Below, piece by piece: positions 44,603 through 53,002 of a DNA stretch of 64,000 nt (positions are counted from its first letter, which is position 1; every line of letters starts with the position of its first letter). The position numbers and the translations under genes are program-made. Below the pieces are notes generated by a model. It did no database searches and was not told where the DNA came from. It was given only the letters and a program-made list of their open reading frames with translations. The DNA is from Ruegeria lacuscaerulensis (lineage in GTDB: Bacteria > Pseudomonadota > Alphaproteobacteria > Rhodobacterales > Rhodobacteraceae): positions 143,019-207,018 of the forward strand of contig NZ_WQDY01000009.1 of the NCBI RefSeq assembly GCF_013033355.1, read 5' to 3'.

Positions 44603-46807
44603 ATGAACATGCATTCCGATACCGCCCTGCGTGATGAGGCCACCAGCCTGTTCTCTGACTACGCAAAATCCGAATATGACGTGATCCGCCTGCGCGCCAT
44701 TCAGGCCCTGAGTGCCATTGGCGCCGCCAATAGCCCGGCTTTGGTCGAAGCGCTGTTGGATGACGATGAAGACGTCCGGCAGGACGCCGCTCAAGCGCTG
44801 GGCGCCCTGGGCATTAAGGACGCAGCACCTCAACTGCTGGAAAACCTGATCCACGATCCGTGTGGCGAGGTAAAACTGGCCTGCGTCACCGCTCTGGCCG
44901 AGTTGAAATCCAAAGACGCTGCCCCCTATCTGCGCACACTCGTCACCGGGCGCGGCGAGGACATCACATGGGACGAGGACGAGCTACACCAGGACGAATG
45001 GGACGATTGGCTGGACACGCAGATCGCCTCGATCAAAGCGCTGGGCCGGATGGGCGATGTGGCGGCGATTGAACCCATCGTCATGGCCCTGATGGATGAA
45101 GGCGGGCAGGAACTGGGCGATGTAGCCTGCGAAGCGCTGGGCCGGATTGGTGAGGCATCAGTGCCGACGCTGGGCGTTTTCACCCAATCCTCGAACCGCC
45201 GCCTGCGCCATCGTGCCTTGCGGACGCTCGCCGCCATCGGTGGGGCCGAGGCCGAAGCGATCCTGCGCGAAGCCACCACCGACAAGGATGGGGCCGTGCG
45301 CCTGATCGCGTATGAAGCACTGATGACAAACGATGCCGCGCTGGTCGAACAGGCGCTGACCGATGCGGTAGAGGACATCCGTATTGCCGCGCTGAACCAA
45401 GCTGGGTTTTCGGAACCCGAGCTGCTGGACCGCATGATGCGCGACCCCGGTGCCAAGGTGCAACTGGCGCTGATTGAGCGGCTGGATCGCACAACGCCGA
45501 TTGCCGACCAGGACGATCTGCGCTGGCAGGTGCTGGATTTCCTCGCCACCGGTCAACAGCCCGAAGTGTCCGCGCAGGCGCTGGGCCTGCTGGCGGCGCT
45601 GGCCCCGGAATTGGTGGCCGACCGGCTCAATTCGCTTTTCTCGGTCGATGCCGATGACCTCAAGGCCGAGCGCCTGCAATGGGCTATCGTCGATGCGCTG
45701 GCGAACTCGCCCCTTCGTGAGGCGACAGAATGGCTGCAACGCGCCTGCCGCGCGCCCTTCCGGTCAGTACGGTTGAAGGCCGTTGCATCGCTGGCGATGA
45801 TCGTCACCGATACGGACCGTCCGCATGTGAACCAGCAACAAGGGCGCGAGTTGCTGCTGTCCTTTGCGCTGGCCCCGATGCCTGTGGCCGCAGAAGAGGA
45901 ACCTGAAGAGACCCAGCCAACCGATATCGCCGCGCTGGAAGAGGCCGGGTTGGATGTGTCCGAGGGCGGCGAGAATGGCCCGACCTCAAGCCTTGGTGCG
46001 ATTCTGGGACATGACGCGATTGCCGCCGAGATGACGCAGGAAGCGCAAGAGGATGAGGTGCAACCCCTGACTCCGCGCGAACAGGCGCTGCTGGCCAAGG
46101 CAACCCGTCATCCTAAGCGCCGCCGCGTGGCACTGGACGACGATGCCGATGCGCTGCAGCGTGAAACCCGCATGTCCGCCATCCGCCTGTTGGGCGAGGT
46201 CAAGGGAATGCAGGTTATGCTGGCGCAGATTGCGCAAGACCCGGAAACCGAAATCGCGCAGCAGGCTTTTGCCGCGCTGGGTGTAGCCGTCGCGCGCCAT
46301 GGGGCGGAACTGGATCAGGGCCAGCTGGTCGACCTGATCACCAAGGGGTTGTCGCACACGGACTCCGCGCTTTCTCTGCAAGCATTGAAGCTGCTGCAAC
46401 AGGCGGATCTGCCATCGCAAGACGCGCTGCGGGGCAAACTGCGCGCGATGCTAAAAACCGGTGATACGCCGTTCCGCATCGACGCGATGCATATCCTGAC
46501 CCGATGGGACGGCACCCCGGATGTGGCACGCAGCCTGCTGGACGATGTCTCGGCCCCGGTGCGGCAGGCGGCTATGCGGCTGCTGTCGGAAACCGCGCCG
46601 GATCAGGCGGGGGCGGCCATCGTACCTTTCCTGCTGGCCAACCCCGAGCAGCGGATAGTGACCTATGTCAAGGACAGCACCCCTGCGATCGTGTCCATTG
46701 GCCGCGAACTGCTGGCCGAACTGCGCGACGAAGACCGCCGCGCGCAATGGCCAGTGATGATTAACGCATTGGCTGATCTGTTGGGGGAACCTGCACGGGC
46801 AGCCTGA
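44603..46807 (+). CDS. HEAT-repeat protein of the idr gene set
   Basis: This 734-aa protein has no signal or membrane segment and is built of short alpha-alpha repeats of HEAT/PBS-lyase type for most of its length. Examples are VIRLRAIQALSAIGAA near 27, EDVRQDAAQALGALG near 55, GEVKLACVTALAELKS near 89 and APVRQAAMRLLSET near 655. A poorly repetitive acidic insert occupies about 430-510. Such scaffolds bind other proteins; by position it may be a cytoplasmic chaperone for IdrA assembly before Tat export. The ATG at 44603 has no good ribosome site, and it lies behind a highly structured leader. Confidence 0.75.
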   Translation: MNMHSDTALRDEATSLFSDYAKSEYDVIRLRAIQALSAIGAANSPALVEALLDDDEDVRQDAAQALGALGIKDAAPQLLENLIHDPCGEVKLACVTALAELKSKDAAPYLRTLVTGRGEDITWDEDELHQDEWDDWLDTQIASIKALGRMGDVAAIEPIVMALMDEGGQELGDVACEALGRIGEASVPTLGVFTQSSNRRLRHRALRTLAAIGGAEAEAILREATTDKDGAVRLIAYEALMTNDAALVEQALTDAVEDIRIAALNQAGFSEPELLDRMMRDPGAKVQLALIERLDRTTPIADQDDLRWQVLDFLATGQQPEVSAQALGLLAALAPELVADRLNSLFSVDADDLKAERLQWAIVDALANSPLREATEWLQRACRAPFRSVRLKAVASLAMIVTDTDRPHVNQQQGRELLLSFALAPMPVAAEEEPEETQPTDIAALEEAGLDVSEGGENGPTSSLGAILGHDAIAAEMTQEAQEDEVQPLTPREQALLAKATRHPKRRRVALDDDADALQRETRMSAIRLLGEVKGMQVMLAQIAQDPETEIAQQAFAALGVAVARHGAELDQGQLVDLITKGLSHTDSALSLQALKLLQQADLPSQDALRGKLRAMLKTGDTPFRIDAMHILTRWDGTPDVARSLLDDVSAPVRQAAMRLLSETAPDQAGAAIVPFLLANPEQRIVTYVKDSTPAIVSIGRELLAELRDEDRRAQWPVMINALADLLGEPARAA

Positions 46808-46823
46808 CTGCCCGGAGGGACAA

Positions 46824-47309
46824 ATGAGCATTTCGCTGAAACTGGCTGCAGCGATACTGGCGGGCGCAATGGCCATTGCTCCCGCCCTTTATGCCGATGA
46901 CCTTCCCGAGGTTGCCGTCGTTCACCAGATTATCGACCTGAATGCAGACACCCCGGCTCATGCGTTTCGATTCGAACCCAAGTTCCTGCAAGTGCCCGCT
47001 GGTTCCACGGTGCGGTTCAAGGGCTCGACCGGGCGGCACACGGTGACATCCATCCGTCCGATGATCCCCGAGGACGCACGCAGTTTCGAAATTCGCGGCA
47101 AGCCCGAGCTGGATCTGACCTTCGAGCATGAGGGTGTCTATGGCATTCGCTGCCGCGTTCATGGCCGGCACGGCATGGTTATGCTGCTGGTGGTGGGCGA
47201 CCCCAACGCAAATCTCGAGAACGCCCGCGTCCACCTGCCCAATCTGGGCGAGGCGGAGCGCGCGGAGTTCGAGGAACTCTTTACATATCTGGAGGCTCAA
47301 AATGGCTGA
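46824..47309 (+). CDS. Periplasmic cupredoxin, pseudoazurin type
   Basis: The 161-aa protein has a signal peptide (cleavage near ALYA, residue 24) and a type 1 copper site: His72 (GRHTV), Cys110, His113 and Met118 (CRVHGRHGM). The spacing from first His to Cys (38 residues), Cys to His (3) and Cys to Met (8) matches pseudoazurin. A C-terminal tail of about 35 residues (NLENARVHLPNLGEAERAEF) exceeds the standard domain. It can shuttle single electrons in the periplasm, so it is a good candidate electron donor to the Rieske/molybdenum enzyme or the peroxidases. It overlaps moeA by 8 bases. Confidence 0.84.
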   Translation: MSISLKLAAAILAGAMAIAPALYADDLPEVAVVHQIIDLNADTPAHAFRFEPKFLQVPAGSTVRFKGSTGRHTVTSIRPMIPEDARSFEIRGKPELDLTFEHEGVYGIRCRVHGRHGMVMLLVVGDPNANLENARVHLPNLGEAERAEFEELFTYLEAQNG

Positions 47310-48546
47310 TGGCTGCGCCTGCGATCGGCAGGCTCATATGTTTCTGACGGTTTCCCAGGCCCTGACCAAGGGCCTGTCGGTGGCCGACCCGATCATCGAA
47401 ACGGAAACCCTGCCGCTGATTGACGCTATTGGGCGGGTGCTGGCCGAGGATTGCACCAGCAAGGTGGATATGCCCGCTTTTGATAACTCGGCCATGGATG
47501 GCTATGCGGTCCGCACTGCCGATTTGGGCGATGGTCCGCTGTTTGAACTGCCCGTCGCGGGACGGATCGCTGCCGGGGATAGCGGCGCGCATGACGCTCT
47601 TGCGGGCAGTGCGCTGCGGATCTTCACGGGCGCGCCGGTCCCGCCGGATTTCGACGCCATTTTGATGCAGGAAGATTGTGATGTCACCGCCCAAGGCATT
47701 CGGTTCTCGCGTCGCCCCAAGCCCGGCCAGCACATCCGCCGTGTGGGCGAAGACCTGAAGGCTGGCGCCCCGATCCTGCGCCGTGGTTGTGAGATCACTG
47801 CGCGTGAGGCTGCCGCGCTGGCATCGTCCGGCTATGGCGAGGTCACGGTTTATCGCAAGCTGAAAGTCACGATCTTTTCCACCGGTAGCGAGCTGCAACA
47901 ACCCGGCGAGGCGTTGGGACCGGGGCAGATCTACAACTCGAACCGCTATATGCTTCGGGCGCTGCTGGACAAGCCGTGGATCGCCCTGACCGACAAAGGC
48001 CCGGTCGAGGACAACCCCGCCAAGCTGGAACAGGTGCTGCGAAAGGCTTGCGACAGCTCTGATCTGATCATTACCACGGGCGGCGTATCGGTCGGAGATG
48101 AAGACCACATGCCGCGTCTGTTCGAGGCCATCGGCGGCAAGCCGGATGTGATGAAAGTGGCGATGAAACCGGGCAAGCCGATAATGTTCGGGCGGCGTGG
48201 GGATGCGCTCTATGTTGGGCTGCCGGGCAATCCGGTTTCGGCCTATGTCACATGGCAGATTGTTGGATCGCACATGATGGCGCGGCGCGCCGGTTTGCAT
48301 CACGCGTCTCAGACCCCGGAACAAGCGGTTCTGTCCGAGCCACTGAGCCGCCGGGCCGGTCGTCAGGAATACCGCCCCGTTGTGATCGAGGGGGCAGAAC
48401 CTGACGGAACACCGCGTCTGCGCCTGATGGCGGCGTCCTACAGCGGACGTGTTGCGCTGTTGGCGCAGTCGGATGGGCTGGCGGTGATCCCTGCGGAAAC
48501 CGAAGCCTTGCCGCAGGGCCATAGCTTGTCTTTCCTGCGGTTCTGA
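47302..48546 (+). CDS. moeA: Molybdopterin molybdenumtransferase MoeA
   Basis: This 414-aa protein has the MoeA order: VDMPAFDNSAMDGYAVR near 53-69, FSTGSEL near 193-199, the DLIITTGGVSVGDED segment near 254-268, and KPGKPIMFG, GLPGNPVSAYV near 290-310. MoeA inserts molybdate into the adenylated pterin. Its place directly after the Moco enzyme gene set, overlapping the cupredoxin gene, suggests a dedicated copy to supply IdrA. GGAGG stands 7 bases before the ATG at 47302. The N-terminus has two extra cysteines (GCAC). Confidence 0.93.
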   Translation: MADGCACDRQAHMFLTVSQALTKGLSVADPIIETETLPLIDAIGRVLAEDCTSKVDMPAFDNSAMDGYAVRTADLGDGPLFELPVAGRIAAGDSGAHDALAGSALRIFTGAPVPPDFDAILMQEDCDVTAQGIRFSRRPKPGQHIRRVGEDLKAGAPILRRGCEITAREAAALASSGYGEVTVYRKLKVTIFSTGSELQQPGEALGPGQIYNSNRYMLRALLDKPWIALTDKGPVEDNPAKLEQVLRKACDSSDLIITTGGVSVGDEDHMPRLFEAIGGKPDVMKVAMKPGKPIMFGRRGDALYVGLPGNPVSAYVTWQIVGSHMMARRAGLHHASQTPEQAVLSEPLSRRAGRQEYRPVVIEGAEPDGTPRLRLMAASYSGRVALLAQSDGLAVIPAETEALPQGHSLSFLRF

Positions 48547-48635
48547 TGCCGGGGCAGAGCTCGTTCTTGCAAGTGTCGGGGGGCTGCGGCTACAACAGTT
48601 CCGCGCCAGCCCACTTTGCCCGCCCGGACTCGAAT

Positions 48636-49361
48636 ATGGTTCAAGAACATATCCTTGTGGTCGATGACGACCCGCAGATCACGTCTTTTCTGCAGCGCTA
48701 CCTTGAAAAGCAGGGCTGCGCAGTCACGTGCGTGGCCGATGGCGATGCGATGGATGCTGTTCTGGCCCGGGCCGAGGTTGATCTGATCCTGCTGGATATC
48801 GGATTGCCTGGCCGCAACGGGTTCGACATCACGCGCGAGTTGCGGATGAACTCGAACATTCCAATCATCGTGGTCTCCGGCCGGGATGAGATTTTCGACC
48901 GGGTCGTCGGGCTGGAATTTGGGGCGGATGACTACATCACCAAACCGTTCGAGGCGCGCGAGGTTCTGGCCCGCATCCGTACCGTTCTGCGTCGGTCAAA
49001 ACCTGACGACAAGCCCACCAACGGTTCCGAGTCCCAAACGATCACCTTCGGGGACTGGGTGCTGAACGTGAACGAGCGGACCCTGACCGCGTCCGGCGCG
49101 CCCGAGGCCACACCACTGACCACCACCGAATTCGAGGTGCTGTTGGCCTTTGTCACCAATCCTCATGTGGTGTTCTCGCGCGATCAGCTGCTGGACAAGG
49201 CGCGCGGGCGAGACATCGTCGTCGGAGACCGGACCATCGACGTCCATATCATGCGTCTGCGAAAGAAAATCGAAGCTGATCCCGCCGCGCCGGCCTTTAT
49301 CAAGACCGTTCACGGGATCGGCTATTGTTTTGCCGCAAATGTCCGGAAAACCAGCGCCTAG
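48636..49361 (+). CDS. OmpR-family response regulator
   Basis: The 241-aa regulator has a receiver domain with the acidic pocket VVDDD near 8-12, acceptor Asp54 (LLDIGLPG) and Lys in ITKPFEAREVL near 105, then an OmpR/PhoB winged helix from about 140 (TTTEFEVLLAFV, RTIDVHIMRLRKKIE, IKTVHGIGYCF). It resembles TorR-like regulators. I start it at the ATG at 48636, right before the receiver; an ATG overlapping the moeA stop (48546) would add 30 unlikely residues. It is the natural partner of the hybrid kinase at 36504 and may bind the repeats at 38732. It overlaps the convergent GNAT gene by 4 bases. Confidence 0.9.
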   Translation: MVQEHILVVDDDPQITSFLQRYLEKQGCAVTCVADGDAMDAVLARAEVDLILLDIGLPGRNGFDITRELRMNSNIPIIVVSGRDEIFDRVVGLEFGADDYITKPFEAREVLARIRTVLRRSKPDDKPTNGSESQTITFGDWVLNVNERTLTASGAPEATPLTTTEFEVLLAFVTNPHVVFSRDQLLDKARGRDIVVGDRTIDVHIMRLRKKIEADPAAPAFIKTVHGIGYCFAANVRKTSA

Positions 49362-49876
49362 TGCAGGTTTTTGTACATGAACGTTGTGGGTTCCAGCCGG
49401 GCATCGAACGGGTTGCGGCAATAGTTCGGAATCTCGCCGGCGATCTGGAAACCAAGGCTTTGATACAGTCGCAGCGACGGGTCTGAACTGCGCGTGTCCA
49501 GAACCAACACATTGCGCCCGAGTTGAGCAGCGCGCTCTTCCAAGGCGGCCATCAAAGCGCGGCCCAGCCCTTGGCGGCGGGCATTTGGATGCACCAGCAG
49601 TTTAGCGACATCTGCCCGGTGCGGTTGGTTCGGCATTTTGGCCGGGATCAGTTGAACCGTCCCCAAGACATGCTGGGCGTTGCGGACCACAAATAGATCC
49701 AGCTCGTTCTCGGCAACACCGGACCATACATGGTTTAGCCAATAGGCGCGTGCTTGTTCAGGCGGAAAGGGCAGGATGAATCCTACGCTGGCACCGTCAT
49801 GCACACAGGCCTGCAGAATACCCGCCAAATCGTCCAATGCGCCGTCCAGATCCGATGAGGTCAAACGTTCGATCAT
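49358..49876 (-). CDS. GNAT-family N-acetyltransferase
   Basis: The 172-aa product has the acetyl-CoA motif VAKLLVHPNARRQGLGRALM near residues 91-110 (RRQGLG is the pyrophosphate loop) and YQSLGFQIAGEIPNY near the C-terminus. It acetylates an unknown amine. Its start overlaps the stop of the XRE-cupin regulator gene by 4 bases, so the regulator gene is first in a two-gene operon. Its 3' end overlaps the response-regulator gene by 4 bases on the other strand. Confidence 0.88.
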   Translation of the reverse strand: MIERLTSSDLDGALDDLAGILQACVHDGASVGFILPFPPEQARAYWLNHVWSGVAENELDLFVVRNAQHVLGTVQLIPAKMPNQPHRADVAKLLVHPNARRQGLGRALMAALEERAAQLGRNVLVLDTRSSDPSLRLYQSLGFQIAGEIPNYCRNPFDARLEPTTFMYKNLH

Positions 49877-50427
49877 ATCAGCACCAACAAGTAACGCGCA
49901 CCGCGCTTGGATGAGGTTTCAAACCGGGTCGAACCGGAAAGGTGATAGCGCAGGCAATCTCCGGCCGTCAGGTCGTGCGCCACGCCGTCCACTGTTAGCG
50001 TCAAAGCGCCGTCCAGCATGATCAGATGGTGTTCCTGTCCCGGCTTCGGGGGTGCGTCATAGGTGATAACTGTCGAAGACGGCAGGTGCCCCTCCATGAC
50101 CTCACCGCTCAAACCGGTGGCCGGGGGCGAAACCGACCGGCGCGTGAACCCGGTTTCAGGGTCGCGCCATTCAGGTTGACGTTCCAAGGGAACCCGTGGT
50201 GCAAAGCTGTCTTCCACCATCATCAACAGGCGCGACATGGGCAAGCCGTAGGCGGCACACAACCGGCCGAGCGTTTCCGCGGTCGGGCTCACGCCCCCCT
50301 TTTCGAGCCGGGATAAAGTGGCGCGGCTGACAGAGCTGCGTTCTGCCAATTGGTCCAAGGACCAACCGCGCATCAGGCGCAGCTCGTTTAATCGGTTGGC
50401 AAGGCGGTTCGATAGATCATCCAACAT
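49873..50427 (-). CDS. XRE-family regulator with C-terminal cupin
   Basis: The 184-aa protein has an N-terminal XRE-type HTH (residues about 9-63; SLDQLAERSSVSRATLSRLE) and a cupin domain at about 115-180 (KPGQEHHLIMLDGALTLTVD, LTAGDCLRYHLSGSTRFE). This fusion is common in regulators of small-molecule metabolism, where the cupin binds the effector. It heads an operon with the GNAT gene and may regulate it. It is not likely to belong to the iodate gene set, as it reads in the opposite direction. Confidence 0.87.
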   Translation of the reverse strand: MLDDLSNRLANRLNELRLMRGWSLDQLAERSSVSRATLSRLEKGGVSPTAETLGRLCAAYGLPMSRLLMMVEDSFAPRVPLERQPEWRDPETGFTRRSVSPPATGLSGEVMEGHLPSSTVITYDAPPKPGQEHHLIMLDGALTLTVDGVAHDLTAGDCLRYHLSGSTRFETSSKRGARYLLVLI

Positions 50428-50490
50428 TTATCAAATATGAGAATCATTTCCTTTTATGAGATTATTGGCGATTTTTATTCCAATACAACA

Positions 50491-50515
50491 AAAAAGAGCG
50501 CGGAAAACCGCGCCC
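50491..50515 (-). terminator. Rho-independent terminator of the iron-type binding-protein gene
   Basis: Read on the minus strand, GCGCGG-TTTT-CCGCGC is followed by a CTC and a run of T residues (the A-run at 50491-50495 on the plus strand). It lies 24 bases after the stop codon at 50540. Confidence 0.88.
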
Positions 50516-50539
50516 TTTCCCGTTGTCTGGTCTAGAGGA

Positions 50540-51559
50540 TTATTGCCAGCCAACTTCGTTGAAGATTTTTTGTGCTTCGGGGATGTTCTTGGCAACTTCG
50601 GACAGGTTCACTGTATCCGCTTTGAACTCACCCAGCGAAGCAACGTTTTCTGCCAGTGCGACACCTTCGACGGCGGGGAATTCATCATTGCCGTTCGAGA
50701 AGTAGACCTGTGCCTGTTCGCCTGCGAGGTATTCAAGGAATTTCACTGCGTTCTCTTTGTTCGGCGCATGGGCTGCGATGCCCGCACCTGACAGGTTCAT
50801 ATGGGCGCCTTCCGCGTCTTGTGCGGGAAACTGAATGCCGATCATGTCGATATCCGCGCTCAGGCCCTTCACGTCTTTACGCAGTGCGCGGGCGAAGTAG
50901 TAAGAGTTGGAAACGGCAATTTCGCATTCACCCGAGACGATCCCGCGCAGCTGATCGGTGTCACCGCCCTGCGGGTCACGTGCCATGTTGGCGACAACGC
51001 CTTCGGCCCAGGTTTTCGCGGCCTCGGCACCATGGTTGGTGATGATCGCAGCAAGCAGCGTTTGGTTATAGGTGTTGCTGGACGACCGGATGCAGACCAA
51101 ACCTTTGTATTCCGGCTTGGCCAGATCCAGATAGTTGGCCGGCGGGTTCGCGACGTCGGCTTTGTCAAAGAAGATAATTCGCGCGCGTTGTGAGAAACCG
51201 TACCACTGGTTGTCTTCGTCCTGCAGGTTGGCAGGGATACGCTCTTCCAGAACCGCGCTGTCGATCGCTTGCAGGATGCCTGCATTCTTGGCGCGGGCAA
51301 GGCGAGAAGTATCGACGGTCAGCAGAATGTCGGCAGGTGAGTTCGCACCTTCGGCTTCCATTCGGGCGATCAGCTCATCGGCCTTGCCTTCGATACGGTT
51401 GATGGTGATGCCAGTGGCCTCTTCAAAATCCGAATAAAGGCGTTCGTCGGTGTCATAATGGCGCGAGGAATAGAGGTTCAGCTCGCCCTCAGCCGCGGCA
51501 GAGGTCGCAATAAGGGCCGTCAGAGCGGCAGCAATACAAGTGGAGGATTTCAGCATCAT
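50540..51559 (-). CDS. Fe(3+)-type ABC transporter substrate-binding protein (FbpA/FutA-like)
   Basis: The 339-aa protein has a signal peptide ending TSAAAEG near residue 23 and the FbpA/FutA pattern: ELNLYSSRHYDTDERLYSDF at the mature start, ADILLTVDTSRL, and the tyrosines SNSYYFARAL near 220 that coordinate ferric iron in the family. It would deliver ferric iron. No permease or ATPase gene is adjacent, so the transporter must be encoded elsewhere. ATG at 51557-51559 is used as start; the codon before it in frame, a TTG at 51568, is less likely. A strong terminator follows, so the transcript is monocistronic. Confidence 0.88.
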   Translation of the reverse strand: MMLKSSTCIAAALTALIATSAAAEGELNLYSSRHYDTDERLYSDFEEATGITINRIEGKADELIARMEAEGANSPADILLTVDTSRLARAKNAGILQAIDSAVLEERIPANLQDEDNQWYGFSQRARIIFFDKADVANPPANYLDLAKPEYKGLVCIRSSSNTYNQTLLAAIITNHGAEAAKTWAEGVVANMARDPQGGDTDQLRGIVSGECEIAVSNSYYFARALRKDVKGLSADIDMIGIQFPAQDAEGAHMNLSGAGIAAHAPNKENAVKFLEYLAGEQAQVYFSNGNDEFPAVEGVALAENVASLGEFKADTVNLSEVAKNIPEAQKIFNEVGWQ

Positions 51560-51724
51560 GTGTCCCAACTTTGAATGTCGTGGCGGGTAATAACCCGACT
51601 GATTTGGTCAATTAAACGATTCTGGCGGGGATGCAAGAAAAACTGACAAAATTAGTTGGTCAAAATGGTCGCTGCTGGAAAGGCGCAACGCACTGACCTT
51701 GACGTGGGGAACCTCCGAAAGGCG

Positions 51725-52102
51725 TTAAGGGTGCCTACGTTGCAAAACAGCGGCCAGAATAATAGCCCATCCGAGTATACCCTGCCCGTGTGCGCTGAGG
51801 TTTTTCTGGTGTGAAAAAAGCAAAATTTCAAAGGGGATAAGGGCGTCTTTGGGTGGCCAGATGACCCATTGCAGCGGCAAATCCGGAATGATCATGCGAT
51901 AATACATGTAGTAAACCTGCGGCGAGGCCGACACAAACACCCAGAAAAGGATCAGCGCCCCCAGAAACCTTGCCCATATCGGCAAACGTCTCAGGCAGCG
52001 CCGTGCCAAAAGCACCATCATCAGAAACAGAGTGAGGCTGATGAAGACAAGCCCGACCTGTCCCCAAGCGGACAGATCAAAAAAGGAATCCTGACTGTAC
52101 AT
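51725..52102 (-). CDS. Small membrane protein, unknown
   Basis: The 125-aa protein has hydrophobic segments at about 14-33, 44-62 and 104-120 and is otherwise unrecognised. Notable are the aromatic-rich QVYYMYYRM near 65-73 and PLQWVIWPPKDALIPFEILLF near 78-98. GGAGGG stands a few bases before its ATG at 52100-52102, so I regard it as a real gene. It is on the same strand and 78 bases downstream of the DM13 gene, so the two may be co-transcribed. Confidence 0.65.
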   Translation of the reverse strand: MYSQDSFFDLSAWGQVGLVFISLTLFLMMVLLARRCLRRLPIWARFLGALILFWVFVSASPQVYYMYYRMIIPDLPLQWVIWPPKDALIPFEILLFSHQKNLSAHGQGILGWAIILAAVLQRRHP

Positions 52103-52180
52103 TTTCGCCCTCCGCAAAGCCGGGCAAAAAAGAAACCCGCCTACGCATGCAGGCGGATTTCAAATAGCGCAAGGCGAGAT

Positions 52181-52582
52181 TTAGCTGAGTGGCGCGACGG
52201 CCAGAATCACAGTGAATTTCTCACAATAGATATACAGCTCGTTGTATTTGGAAACGTCGATGCCGGAAGGGATCTTGAATGAGGCTTCGCCCTTTTTCAC
52301 GGTCAGCTTGTCGTGAATCTTGGAGCCCTTCGCGTATTTCTCGCCGTTGCCAAAGCCGATTTTGATATCTGGCGGGTTCTTGCTGGGGTCGAAGACATAA
52401 TCGCTTTTGAGCGTGACGGTGTCGCCGGAAACGGAAACCGTCCCCTTCACCTTATAGCCGCTGCGGCCGGAAAGGCTGCCGGTGCGTTCCTTGCCTGCGG
52501 CAAATACAGAAGGTGTTCCCAGTGTCAGAGCGGCTGCGGAAGCAAGCCCCAGCTGTACGAATTGGCGGCGTTTGATTGTCAT
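52181..52582 (-). CDS. Tat-exported DM13-domain protein
   Basis: The 133-aa protein starts MTIKRRQFVQLGLASAAALTLG, a clear twin-arginine signal. The mature part is one DM13 domain: GYKVKGTVSVSGDTVTLKSDY, then DIKIGFGNGEKYAKG, and the C-terminal YNELYIYCEKFTVILAVAPL with the family's single conserved Cys. DM13 is predicted to be a redox or electron-transfer domain, based on its co-occurrence with DOMON and cytochrome b561 domains. A free-standing Tat-exported DM13 protein suggests folding with a cofactor in the cytoplasm. The partner is unknown. Confidence 0.8.
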   Translation of the reverse strand: MTIKRRQFVQLGLASAAALTLGTPSVFAAGKERTGSLSGRSGYKVKGTVSVSGDTVTLKSDYVFDPSKNPPDIKIGFGNGEKYAKGSKIHDKLTVKKGEASFKIPSGIDVSKYNELYIYCEKFTVILAVAPLS

Positions 52583-52732
52583 AGCGAATTCCCTATCTCA
52601 TTCTGCGACTGCAGGATGCTGCGCAGACAAAGGGGGCGCTGCCAACTCACATCGCGTCAAGGGAATGTGAGTATCTGAAACATGCAAGCGACCAGCCAAG
52701 CGGGAAATCAACGCAACATGCGATTTGAAAAC

Positions 52733-52760
52733 AAAAAAACCGCACCCAACCGGCGCGGTT
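52733..52760 (-). terminator. Rho-independent terminator of rpmJ
   Basis: On the minus strand AACCGC-(11-base loop)-GCGGTT runs into TTTTTTT. It lies 25 bases after the rpmJ stop codon. Confidence 0.85.
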
Positions 52761-52785
52761 TCCCTGAATTCGATTTGTGCAGTTC

Positions 52786-52911
52786 TTAGCCCTGGCGAGC
52801 TTTGAACTTGCGCTGCGTCTTGTTGATCACGTAGACGCGGCCTTTGCGACGCACAATCCGGCAATCACGGTGCCGGTTCTTGAGCGAGCGGAGCGAGTTC
52901 TTGACCTTCAT
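52786..52911 (-). CDS. rpmJ: 50S ribosomal protein L36
   Basis: This 41-aa protein reads [18 protein letters not shown], then [23 protein letters not shown]. It is the L36 family by its basic composition and the [22 protein letters not shown] end. The form has a single Cys and is a few residues longer than the canonical 37-38 aa zinc-binding L36, as in many alphaproteobacteria. It lies as a lone gene with a strong terminator, next to tRNA-Val on the same strand. Confidence 0.95.
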   Translation of the reverse strand: MKVKNSLRSLKNRHRDCRIVRRKGRVYVINKTQRKFKARQG

Positions 52912-53002
52912 GGGTCTGTCTCCAATCTGCGGCGCCTTCATCAAAGACGTGGCCAGCGCCTGGGTTAATCGGGTGTCCCGGAGCCCCGGAACAGTGAAAT
53001 CA

